In this document: in pieces, positions 44,057 to 55,413 of the stretch
How the letters are laid out: every line of letters begins with the position of its first letter
Numbering within the stretch: position 1 is the stretch's first letter
Origin: Exiguobacterium indicum HHS 31
GTDB taxonomy: Bacteria > Bacillota > Bacilli > Exiguobacteriales > Exiguobacteriaceae
Length of the DNA: 64,000 nt
NCBI RefSeq assembly: GCF_001939065.1
Contig: NZ_MPSZ01000005.1
Location: 124,001-188,000 of the forward strand
Reading direction: 5' to 3'
The notes under the pieces: generated by a model
Databases searched by the model: none
The model's input: the letters and a program-made list of their open reading frames with translations, nothing else
What the model was told of the DNA's origin: nothing
Made by a program: the position numbers and the translations under genes

Positions 44057-45232
44057 TCATGCTTCAGTCGCTTGTTCTAAATACCGCCACGTCGCTTCGA
44101 CGAGAATACGCGCTGCATCGAGCATCGCCGGCTCCTTAAAATCAAACTGCGGATGATGATGCGGTGGATACGAAGCATCTCCCGCTCCTGTAAAGAAGAA
44201 CGCGCCCGGTACGTGTTGCAGATAATAAGCAAAATCCTCGCCACCCATCGTTGGTTCGATCTCAAATACACGCTCGTCTCCTAGAACTTCTCGTGCGACA
44301 GATTCAATCAATGCGGTGGGTGCAGCATGGTTGATGACAGCTGGATAGCCTTTTTCGTATGTAAAGTGATACGTTGCTCCGACTGCCTCACAGATTCCTT
44401 TGATCGTCCGCTCCATCCGCTCGATGATCTCGTCCGCTGTCGCTTCATCAAACGTCCGGACCGTTCCTGTCAACGTCGCTTGATCCGCGATGACATTAAA
44501 CGTATTCCCCGCATGTAATGTTCCGACGGTCACGACTGCCGGTTCCAGTGGATTGAGTTGACGACTGACGATCGATTGTAATTCCTTAACGATCGTTGCC
44601 CCGAGTAAGACAGCATCAATCGTCTCATGTGGTTTCGCACCGTGTCCGCCTTTTCCATATAAGGTCAGCTCGAACTTATCAGCCGCCGCCATGATCGGAC
44701 CGGTCCGAACACCGACATGTCCTAAATCGATCGTTGACCAAAGATGCGTTCCGAAGATGACATCGACCCCTTCGAGACAACCGTCCGCAATCATATCGCG
44801 TGCACCGCCCGGAACGACTTCTTCCGCATGTTGATGAATCAAGACGACGTTCCCCGGTAATGATTCCCGCTGTTGCATGAGCGTCTCTGCGACGGCAAGT
44901 AACGTCGCCGTATGACCATCGTGACCGCATGCATGCATCACACCCGGAACCGTCGACCGATACGCGACCTCTTTAGCGTCAGCAATCGGTAAGGCATCAA
45001 AGTCAGCACGTAACGCGACGGTCTTCCCCGGTTTTCCTCCACGAATATACCCGACGACACCACGTCCGCCGACCTCCGTCCTGACTTCGATTCCGAGCGC
45101 TTTTAAATGTCGCGCGATATAACGCGGGGTCTCGACTTCGTGAAACGACAACTCTGGGTGCTGATGTAAATAACGACGGCGCTCGACCATTTCTGGATAC
45201 AACGCGTCTAGTCCGGCAGTTCGTTCTGACAT
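44057..45232 (-). CDS. M20-family amidohydrolase (HipO/AmaA type)
   Basis: A 391-residue metal-dependent hydrolase of N-acylated amino acids. RRRYLHQHPELSFHE, the metal motif VMHACGHDGHTATLLAVAET, HQHAEEVVPGGARDM (catalytic Glu pair), and the C-terminal GGEDFAYYLQHVPG are M20D hallmarks. The start at 45232 follows AAGGGGGA and gives the normal N-terminus. The length suggests a general N-acyl amino acid hydrolase such as hippurate/AmaA. It lies 13 bases after an RpiR regulator gene. It is a remote candidate for the missing N-acetyl-diaminopimelate deacetylase. Confidence 0.88.
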   Translation of the reverse strand: MSERTAGLDALYPEMVERRRYLHQHPELSFHEVETPRYIARHLKALGIEVRTEVGGRGVVGYIRGGKPGKTVALRADFDALPIADAKEVAYRSTVPGVMHACGHDGHTATLLAVAETLMQQRESLPGNVVLIHQHAEEVVPGGARDMIADGCLEGVDVIFGTHLWSTIDLGHVGVRTGPIMAAADKFELTLYGKGGHGAKPHETIDAVLLGATIVKELQSIVSRQLNPLEPAVVTVGTLHAGNTFNVIADQATLTGTVRTFDEATADEIIERMERTIKGICEAVGATYHFTYEKGYPAVINHAAPTALIESVAREVLGDERVFEIEPTMGGEDFAYYLQHVPGAFFFTGAGDASYPPHHHPQFDFKEPAMLDAARILVEATWRYLEQATEA

Positions 45233-45245
45233 ATATGTATCCCCC

Positions 45246-46100
45246 TTATTTCTTTTGATGCAGTGTCTTAACGCTTTCCCGCGTGTATTGGAGGCGTTCG
45301 AGTGTGTCTTCATAATGTCCCGCAGCATACGATAAGAACAAGACATCGATCGCAAATAGTTGGGCGAGACGCGAACTGAGCGCCGCACTACGAAGCGGCG
45401 CTTCCGGTGCGCGTGATGTCCAAAGCGCGATATCCGCTAGTTGGCTGATCCGGTTGTCCCCGAAACGTGTCAGACTGATGACCTTCAGCCCTTGGATTTT
45501 CGCCAAACGGATCAATTCGACGACCTCTTCCGTTTCTCCGCTGTAAGAAATCGCAAAGAAGACATCTTCTTTACGTGCATTCGCTAAGATCGTCGCAAGT
45601 AGATGCTGGTCCGTTTCTTGAATCGCTAGTTTCCCGACACGCGTCCATTTTTGAGCAGCGTCTTCAGCTACGACATGCGATGCCCCAATCCCGTAAAAAT
45701 AAATCGCGCGTGCCTGATCAATCACATCAATCGCATCCGCAATCCGTTCATCATTCAACTGCTTCGCAGTATCCTGTAACGCTTGAATGCTGTTACTAAG
45801 CGTTTTTTCAATCAAGTCGACAGGACGTTCATCCTTTTCGATATCGTGATATCCTTTTAAATCCGTCCGTGCTGTATCGGCAGAAATGCGCATCCGCAAC
45901 TCCGGGTATCCCTTTAATCCGAGCGCGCGGCAGAAGCGGACGACTGCAGCGGCACTTGTATCTGATTCCTCTGCAAGTTGGTGGATCGTCATGCGCGCAA
46001 TTTGGTTCATATGCGTCAAGACATAGTCTGCGACTTTTCGTGAGGATGATGGTAGTTCCTCTCGAACTGCACCGATTTGTGAATAGATACCGCCTTTCAT
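45246..46100 (-). CDS. RpiR/MurR-family transcriptional regulator
   Basis: A 284-residue regulator: N-terminal helix-turn-helix (MTIHQLAEESDTSAAAVVRFCRALGLKGYPELRM) and a C-terminal SIS domain (IYFYGIGASHVVAEDAAQKWTRVG, FFAISYSGETEEVVELIRLAK), which in this family binds phosphosugars such as MurNAc-6-P. No murQ or sugar PTS gene is adjacent; instead it is followed, after 13 bases, by an M20 amidohydrolase, which may be its target. The ATG has AGGGGAG upstream. The 270-base interval upstream contains no recognisable gene; I see only AT- and CT-rich sequence up to the camS terminator. Confidence 0.88.
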   Translation of the reverse strand: MKGGIYSQIGAVREELPSSSRKVADYVLTHMNQIARMTIHQLAEESDTSAAAVVRFCRALGLKGYPELRMRISADTARTDLKGYHDIEKDERPVDLIEKTLSNSIQALQDTAKQLNDERIADAIDVIDQARAIYFYGIGASHVVAEDAAQKWTRVGKLAIQETDQHLLATILANARKEDVFFAISYSGETEEVVELIRLAKIQGLKVISLTRFGDNRISQLADIALWTSRAPEAPLRSAALSSRLAQLFAIDVLFLSYAAGHYEDTLERLQYTRESVKTLHQKK

Positions 46101-46312
46101 CTAAATCTCCCCTTTATCCTCTTCTTTTTAAAAGAACTAACGATTCATCACTTACCGCGTCGTTCCTGTTTGTAGAACTGTTCTTCTTTCATTATGCTCT
46201 CTCCTACTGGCTTTCGTAAATCTAAAAAATGGGAAAGTGAAACAAAATACCATTCTTCTTCCATACCCTTCCTTTCTTATTCATATACTTCTCTCTTTCA
46301 GCGTCCGTTATA

Positions 46313-46352
46313 TAAAAAAAGCGACATTCCGTCCATTGGAGGAATGTCGCTT
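46313..46352 (-). terminator. Terminator of camS
   Basis: Arms AGCGACATTCC / GGAATGTCGCT with a ten-base loop and TTTTTTT on the minus strand, ~20 bases past the camS stop. Confidence 0.88.
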
Positions 46353-46371
46353 CATAAAGTAAATCGAGAAA

Positions 46372-47550
46372 TCAGCGAATCTTGACGATCGGTTTCTTTG
46401 TATCCGGATCGAGGAATAGCATCGCTTCCGTATCCCCGTTCAAGTTCGTCACAGTAATCGTCGTTGGAATGTTTCGATTATACTCCCAACGATTCTCAAG
46501 CAGATACGTCACGTACTGAACGAATGCGACGAGTTCTGCTTTTCCGTAAAATTGAACGGGAATCTTCATCTCAAGCTTTTTCAGTTCATCTTCTTGATAG
46601 AAGCCTTCCCCCATCATACCAGTGTAGTTCGGGAAGTAGTCTTCTAGACGGTCTTTGAATAAATCGAATTTCGCCGCATCATCCCGCACGTCATTCGTTG
46701 CGCGTGCTGACGGGTAGTAGTAATAGCGCTCATTGTAGTTTTTCCAGTCGTTCGCACTGATTTGATTCCCGCGACCGATGAAGGCAGACGAGAGATAGTG
46801 ACCGGAAACCGGTGACCCTTCTTTTTCCTGGAGGTAGAGAGCGACGTGAATCGGTGTCGTCTTCATCCCTTGTGTCTTACGCATCTTCTTGACTAAATCA
46901 TTCGCCATCCGCTTTCCTTCAGCAACGACTTTCTTTTCATCAAGTTTAACGGTATAGGTTGGTCCATAGTTTTCATCTTGGAACACATACTCACTATTTA
47001 AGACAAGCGCAATCGACGTGCCACCGAGTTCGAGTTTCTTATCTTCTTCAAGCATGTAGTCTTGCTCTAAGATATGCGATAGAATCATAGGTGACTTTTG
47101 ATTTTTTTCTTTATACGACTTACCAGACGTATAAGCTGGGTTCAGACCTTCAGGATCGCTGACGCCATCGCCTGCTTTTCCTTTTCGCAACAACCATTTC
47201 GCGATTTGGTCGGCTTCGAGTAACTGACCTTCTTGGTAATAGTATTTTTCCGGATCAAAAAACTGTGTCGAGTGACGCATTAAACCCGTTTCGATTTCAT
47301 CAAGCTCAAGACGTGAACTGACACGTTTTTGTGTCATTCCACGTGCAACACTTGGACGAAACGGCAAGACCGTCCGGTAGTACGAATCCGTCGTATCAAT
47401 GGCTGGACTGACAACGGCTTGGACTTCCTTACCTTGTTCACTTTCAGTAATGACTTCTTTCGTATCGCTCGTTGGCGAAAGGTCGAACGAACAAGCACCT
47501 AAAAATAACGTGCTCGATAACGTCAACGCTACTGCTGTTTTATAGTTCAT
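46372..47550 (-). CDS. camS: CamS-family lipoprotein (sex-pheromone precursor family)
   Basis: A 392-residue lipoprotein with signal peptide MNYKTAVALTLSSTLFLGAC; the lipobox is FLGAC. The body matches the CamS/YerH family (YYRTVLPFRPSVARGMTQKRV, ILSHILEQDYMLEE, GLNPAYTSG). In staphylococci and enterococci the signal peptide can be cut to a plasmid sex pheromone; the protein's own role is unclear. The start at 47550 is chosen with GGGGTG nine bases upstream; a GTG at 47562 is also possible. It lies after ligA in gene order, as yerH does in Bacillus, but with a sortase gene between on the other strand. Confidence 0.9.
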   Translation of the reverse strand: MNYKTAVALTLSSTLFLGACSFDLSPTSDTKEVITESEQGKEVQAVVSPAIDTTDSYYRTVLPFRPSVARGMTQKRVSSRLELDEIETGLMRHSTQFFDPEKYYYQEGQLLEADQIAKWLLRKGKAGDGVSDPEGLNPAYTSGKSYKEKNQKSPMILSHILEQDYMLEEDKKLELGGTSIALVLNSEYVFQDENYGPTYTVKLDEKKVVAEGKRMANDLVKKMRKTQGMKTTPIHVALYLQEKEGSPVSGHYLSSAFIGRGNQISANDWKNYNERYYYYPSARATNDVRDDAAKFDLFKDRLEDYFPNYTGMMGEGFYQEDELKKLEMKIPVQFYGKAELVAFVQYVTYLLENRWEYNRNIPTTITVTNLNGDTEAMLFLDPDTKKPIVKIR

Positions 47551-47684
47551 CTCTATTTGCACCCCATGTTTTTAAATCGTTCTCTTTATCATAACAGAAT
47601 CGTTTTCCATCGGGGAAGGACAAGTTTTTCCCTGATTTTTAAAAAAGATGATGCGCCTTAGCGTATCCGAAAGGACTTTTTCTC

Positions 47685-48266
47685 ATGACACGTCGTAAAT
47701 TCATCGGTCTGCTTTTTTTACTCGCAGGCATCGCTCTGATTGCTTGGCCCTTCATCAGTGACTATCAGCGTGAACAAGAGGCAGCCAATTTAAAAGAACA
47801 ATGGACAAAAAGTCTAAAGACCGTCGATGCAAAAGAGACGAAACAACCGCTCGCAAAATCAGGTGTTGGACTGCTATCGATTCCAAGCATAGATTTCGAG
47901 CAAGTCATCTTAGAAGGCTCGACGACAGCGGTCTTAGACCGTAGTATCGGTCATATTCCAGAAACCGGATCACCCGGAAAAGGCAATTATGCGCTCGCCG
48001 GACACCGAAGTTTCACGGAAGGGCTTCATTTCAATCGCCTGCCTGACGTCAAAAAAGGCGATACCGTCGTCGTCACGACAAAAACACATCGGTATACGTA
48101 CCGCATCACATCCAGTCGTCTTGTCACACCGACGACATTGTCCGTCCTCGATCAATCTGTCGCTTCCCCAACCATCACATTAATCACCTGTGATCCACCA
48201 GAAACGGCAACGAATCGTCTCATCAAACAAGGTACTTTGATTCGGAGCGAGACGATTGCTTCGTGA
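47685..48266 (+). CDS. Class D-like sortase
   Basis: A 193-residue membrane-anchored transpeptidase: one N-terminal helix (FIGLLFLLAGIALIAWPFI), a coiled linker, then the sortase barrel. The catalytic His is in YALAGHRSF, the Cys in TLITCDPPE, and the Arg in TATNRLI. The short length and PPETATNR follow the class D/YhcS type. Class D sortases usually recognise LPNTA-like motifs; no such surface protein gene is visible in the window. AAAGGA lies upstream of the ATG. The gene stands alone between camS and ligA. Confidence 0.88.
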   Translation: MTRRKFIGLLFLLAGIALIAWPFISDYQREQEAANLKEQWTKSLKTVDAKETKQPLAKSGVGLLSIPSIDFEQVILEGSTTAVLDRSIGHIPETGSPGKGNYALAGHRSFTEGLHFNRLPDVKKGDTVVVTTKTHRYTYRITSSRLVTPTTLSVLDQSVASPTITLITCDPPETATNRLIKQGTLIRSETIAS

Positions 48267-48281
48267 CAAGGATGAACACGA

Positions 48282-48313
48282 AAAAAGGAAGGCGGAATTC
48301 CGCCTTCCTTTTT
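48282..48313. terminator. Bidirectional terminator between sortase and ligA
   Basis: A perfect 32-base palindrome, arms AAAAAGGAAGGCGGAA / TTCCGCCTTCCTTTTT, between convergent genes. Confidence 0.9.
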
Positions 48314-48338
48314 ATTTGATTGTTCTCATTCATTCTTC

Positions 48339-52573
<4,235 letters not shown>

Positions 52574-52618
52574 ATCAATAGCCTCATTTCTTATATTCCG
52601 AACTTTTGTTCCTATATT

Positions 52619-53314
52619 TTATCGTGTCGCTGCGACGGTCGCAAGCGCTGCTTTTAAATCCTCATAAATGACGTTCCCGACGACGATCGTATCCGCATAC
52701 TGTAGCATCTCACGCGCTCGCTCTTCGGAGTCGATTCCTCCACCGTAAAACAGGCGTGCCTGCTTCAAGACATCGCGAACGGCTGCGACTCGTTCCGGTT
52801 CCCCGTAAACGCCGCTGTATTCGAGATACACGACCGGTAGACGGAAGACGCTATCCGCTAACTGCGCATAAGCGACGGTCTCATCTAATGTTAGCGGTTT
52901 TGCTTGTGTCACATGCGCGACCTTCGCATCAGGATTCAGGACGATATACCCTTCCCCGACAAGATCAGCATGCGCCAGCATATGACCGACTTGTTCTAAC
53001 GCCTCGACTTGTTTTTCGACGACGTACTCTAATGTACCCGCATTCAGGACCGTCGGTGTCAGATACGTATCAAATCCCATCGTTGCGGCTTCGAGTTCAG
53101 AAATCTCGAGTGCCACTGCGACTGGATACCGGCGCAAACGCATCAAGAGATCAAGCGTCGCATCGAGTGTGATGTCATCTGTTCCACCGACAAGAATCGC
53201 ATCCGTTCCGGACGTCGCAATCGCCTGCAGGCTAGCATCATCAATTGGTTTTGCTGGATCTAGTTTAAAGACATGTCGCCATTCATTAAAAGGTAATAAC
53301 ACGGTTCGTCCCAT
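52619..53314 (-). CDS. pcrB: Heptaprenylglyceryl phosphate synthase (PcrB)
   Basis: Joins a polyprenyl (usually heptaprenyl) group to glycerol-1-phosphate. The TIM-barrel protein (~231 residues) has WRHVFKLDPAKP, DAILVGGTDDIT, the substrate region VVYLEYSGVYGEPE and RLFYGGGIDSEERAREM. The start is uncertain: ATG 53314 lies next to GAGAAAGAGAGG, an upstream ATG at 53335 has no ribosome site, and a GTG at 53302 is possible. First gene of the pcrB-pcrA-ligA unit. Confidence 0.92.
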   Translation of the reverse strand: MGRTVLLPFNEWRHVFKLDPAKPIDDASLQAIATSGTDAILVGGTDDITLDATLDLLMRLRRYPVAVALEISELEAATMGFDTYLTPTVLNAGTLEYVVEKQVEALEQVGHMLAHADLVGEGYIVLNPDAKVAHVTQAKPLTLDETVAYAQLADSVFRLPVVYLEYSGVYGEPERVAAVRDVLKQARLFYGGGIDSEERAREMLQYADTIVVGNVIYEDLKAALATVAATR

Positions 53315-53343
53315 CCTCTCTTTCTCATTCCACATTCAGTATA

Positions 53344-53377
53344 AAACAAAAAACCATCTCGCGCAGGGCGAGATGGT
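53344..53377 (-). terminator. Terminator after the 74-aa membrane protein gene
   Basis: Arms ACCATCTCG / CGAGATGGT with a seven-base loop, followed by TTTTTTG on the minus strand. It separates the ktrB unit from pcrB. Confidence 0.85.
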
Positions 53378-53601
53378 CAGACGTGTGTCCGTCGTTTCGT
53401 CAATAACGATGCGAGTAACAACGCAAAGACGGCATATACCGGCACGAACGCCCACGGTTCTGCCAAAAAGAAGCCGAGTACCGGAACGTCCAGTAACGGC
53501 GAATCCGGTGAACAGAGTGCTCGGCCGTTGACGAGCGCCAAAAACGGTAAGACAGGAACAGCAAAGATATAGGCGAAGTTGATCCAAAAGGCACGTTTCA
53601 T
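53377..53601 (-). CDS. Small two-helix membrane protein (74 aa)
   Basis: I do not recognise this protein. Two hydrophobic segments (INFAYIFAVPVLPFLALV and VPVYAVFALLLASLLT) flank a short loop with Cys and acidic residues (GRALCSPDSPLLDVP), and a basic C-terminus (TKRRTHV). AAGGAGG lies seven bases before the ATG. It starts 12 bases after ktrB and precedes a terminator, so it is co-transcribed with the potassium transporter; a role as a small accessory subunit is possible but unsupported by homology. Confidence 0.75.
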   Translation of the reverse strand: MKRAFWINFAYIFAVPVLPFLALVNGRALCSPDSPLLDVPVLGFFLAEPWAFVPVYAVFALLLASLLTKRRTHV

Positions 53602-53613
53602 AAAAGAGCCTCC

Positions 53614-54993
53614 TTATCCGATGATGACGGATTCCTTCGGATAGTTGTAGTTACGTTTCGGTTGGTTCGCTTTCAGGAGAAGAACGAACGAGATGACACC
53701 GATTCGACCGATGAACATCAACACGGACAACGTCCATTTTCCGATATCCGATAATTGATCCGTGATGCCGAGCGATAGACCGGTCGTTCCGAACGCTGAA
53801 CAGGCTTCAAAAAACAGCACGAGGAACGGGGCATCTTCGACAAGCAATAAGACGATCAATCCGACCATCGTCACACCAGTCGAGACGACGATGACGACGA
53901 AGGCTTTCCAGATGTCTGACTGACCAATCTCACGACCGAAGATTTTGATCCCGTACTCGCCTCGGATGAAGGCGATGACACTCAAGACGGCGACGGCGAA
54001 CGTCGTCGTTCGAATCCCCCCACCAACGGAAGACGGTGACGCTCCGATGAACATTAAGAGCGACAAGACGAAAATCGATGCCTGCGAGAAGGACGTGATG
54101 TCGACCGTCGTCAATCCCCCGTTTCGGGTCGTGACGGATTGGAACAAGGCGTCGACGAGCTTCTCATCGATCGGTAAACCTTTAAAGGATTGGTTCCATT
54201 CAAATAGCAGCAATGCTACCGTTCCGAACAGGACGAGAATGAAGAACGTTGACGCCGTCAATTTTGTAAATAGTGAAAAATGATACGGTTGACGAGTCGC
54301 TTGGCGTGTCGCCCGGTAGGAAATATAGCGTCTGACTTCGACGAGTACAGGAAACCCGATTGCGCCAAGCGTCAGCAACAAAATTTGCATGAACACGACG
54401 AATAAATCACCCCGAAATGGTAGTAACGATTCACCCGTGATATCAAAACCAGCATTCGTCGTCGCACTGACCGATCCGAACAGTCCTTGGAGCATCGCTT
54501 CTCCGAGTGTCGGAAAATATTTCGTGTAATATAGTCCGAGAATCAAAGCCCCGATCAATTCAATCGAGACGATGATCAAGATGACTTCGCGAATGTATTT
54601 GACGACCCCTTGCATCGTTGTCTGGTTCTGATCTCGGACGACAAGCTGGCGTTCCCGAAAGCCGATTCGTTTTCCGAGGATGACCCACATCGCGATATGA
54701 AGCGACATCAAGCCAATTCCGCTGACTTGTACTAAAATCATGATCATGAAGTAACCGAACGTCGTGAAGGTTTCTGAGACCGAGACCGTCGTCAAACCCG
54801 TGACACTGACACAACTGACCGCCATGAAGACGAGGTCCGTGAAGTCCCAGTCGTAATTTCCTTTCGTCGACCACGGCAGACCGAGCAGAATGATCCCGAT
54901 GATGACCGCAACGAAGTAGATGATGACGAGTGACTGGATGGGCGTCAACTTTCGAATGAAATGTTGAATTCTTTGTTGTAACGCAAAATCCAA
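53614..54993 (-). CDS. ktrB: Potassium uptake membrane subunit (KtrB/TrkH family)
   Basis: Translocating subunit of a Ktr-type potassium/sodium symporter, 459 residues with the four M1-P-M2 repeats and selectivity-filter loops: VSVTGLTTVSV, SATTNAGFD, TTRNGGLTTV, SAFGTTGLSLG. The cytoplasmic partner KtrA is not encoded nearby. The start is TTG at 54993, with a GGGGGGG ribosome site nine bases upstream and no ATG in reasonable reach. A 16-base-pair hairpin lies directly before the ribosome site. Confidence 0.92.
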   Translation of the reverse strand: MDFALQQRIQHFIRKLTPIQSLVIIYFVAVIIGIILLGLPWSTKGNYDWDFTDLVFMAVSCVSVTGLTTVSVSETFTTFGYFMIMILVQVSGIGLMSLHIAMWVILGKRIGFRERQLVVRDQNQTTMQGVVKYIREVILIIVSIELIGALILGLYYTKYFPTLGEAMLQGLFGSVSATTNAGFDITGESLLPFRGDLFVVFMQILLLTLGAIGFPVLVEVRRYISYRATRQATRQPYHFSLFTKLTASTFFILVLFGTVALLLFEWNQSFKGLPIDEKLVDALFQSVTTRNGGLTTVDITSFSQASIFVLSLLMFIGASPSSVGGGIRTTTFAVAVLSVIAFIRGEYGIKIFGREIGQSDIWKAFVVIVVSTGVTMVGLIVLLLVEDAPFLVLFFEACSAFGTTGLSLGITDQLSDIGKWTLSVLMFIGRIGVISFVLLLKANQPKRNYNYPKESVIIG

Positions 54994-55013
54994 TATGACA
55001 CGCCCCCCCTCAT

Positions 55014-55049
55014 AGAAGTAGCGGATAACATTAGTTATCCGCTACTTCT
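55014..55049 (-). other. Strong hairpin between yerC and ktrB
   Basis: Sixteen-base perfect arms (AGAAGTAGCGGATAAC and complement) around a four-base loop. It covers the last codons and stop of yerC and ends four bases before GAGGGGGGG, the ktrB ribosome site. There is no T-run, so it is not a plain terminator; it may be an RNA stability or processing element, or affect ktrB translation. Confidence 0.6.
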
Positions 55050-55345
55050 TGCTCGATAAGACCTAGGCGGGCAAGCGCTAGATCATAACCGCCCGAACCG
55101 TAGTTCAAGCAACGTTTGACACGCGAGATCGTTGCTGTTGAAGCACCGGTCGCCTTTTCGATTTTGTGATACGTATTGCCTTCACGTAATTGACGTGCGA
55201 CTTCAAGACGTTGGGCGAGCGCCTGGATTTCGTTGACGGTCGCTAAGTCTTCGAACAACGTATAACAATCTTCTAATGAATCCATCTTCATGATGGCTGT
55301 AAATAACTGATCCAATTCTTTTCCACGCAATTTATCGAGTTGCAT
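55031..55345 (-). CDS. yerC: YerC/YecD-family TrpR-like DNA-binding protein
   Basis: A 104-residue protein of the TrpR/YerC superfamily: LFTAIMKMDSLEDCYTLFEDL, ALAQRLEVARQLREGNTYHKIEKATGASTATISRVKRCLNYGSGGYDLAL, in which the last segment is the helix-turn-helix. It probably regulates nearby or metabolic genes; targets are not known. The start at 55345 follows AAAGGGAG; a GTG/ATG further upstream has none. Same position after yerA as in Bacillus. Confidence 0.9.
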   Translation of the reverse strand: MQLDKLRGKELDQLFTAIMKMDSLEDCYTLFEDLATVNEIQALAQRLEVARQLREGNTYHKIEKATGASTATISRVKRCLNYGSGGYDLALARLGLIEQEVADN

Positions 55346-55413
55346 CTTGTGACTCCCTTTCCCATTCAATTGCTCTTTAATAGTTTAAAGCGCGACGTTT
55401 TAAAATTCAAGCA

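Noticed and set aside
46101-46371. A possible small ORF starting at 46194 in the interval before camS
   Set aside because: The peptide is rich in Ser, Tyr and Lys without family features, has no ribosome site and runs through the camS terminator.
54994-55030. A c-di-AMP riboswitch before ktrB
   Set aside because: Only ~37 bases lie between ktrB and the yerC stop, far too short for a ydaO-type aptamer, and none of its conserved parts is seen; only a simple hairpin is present.
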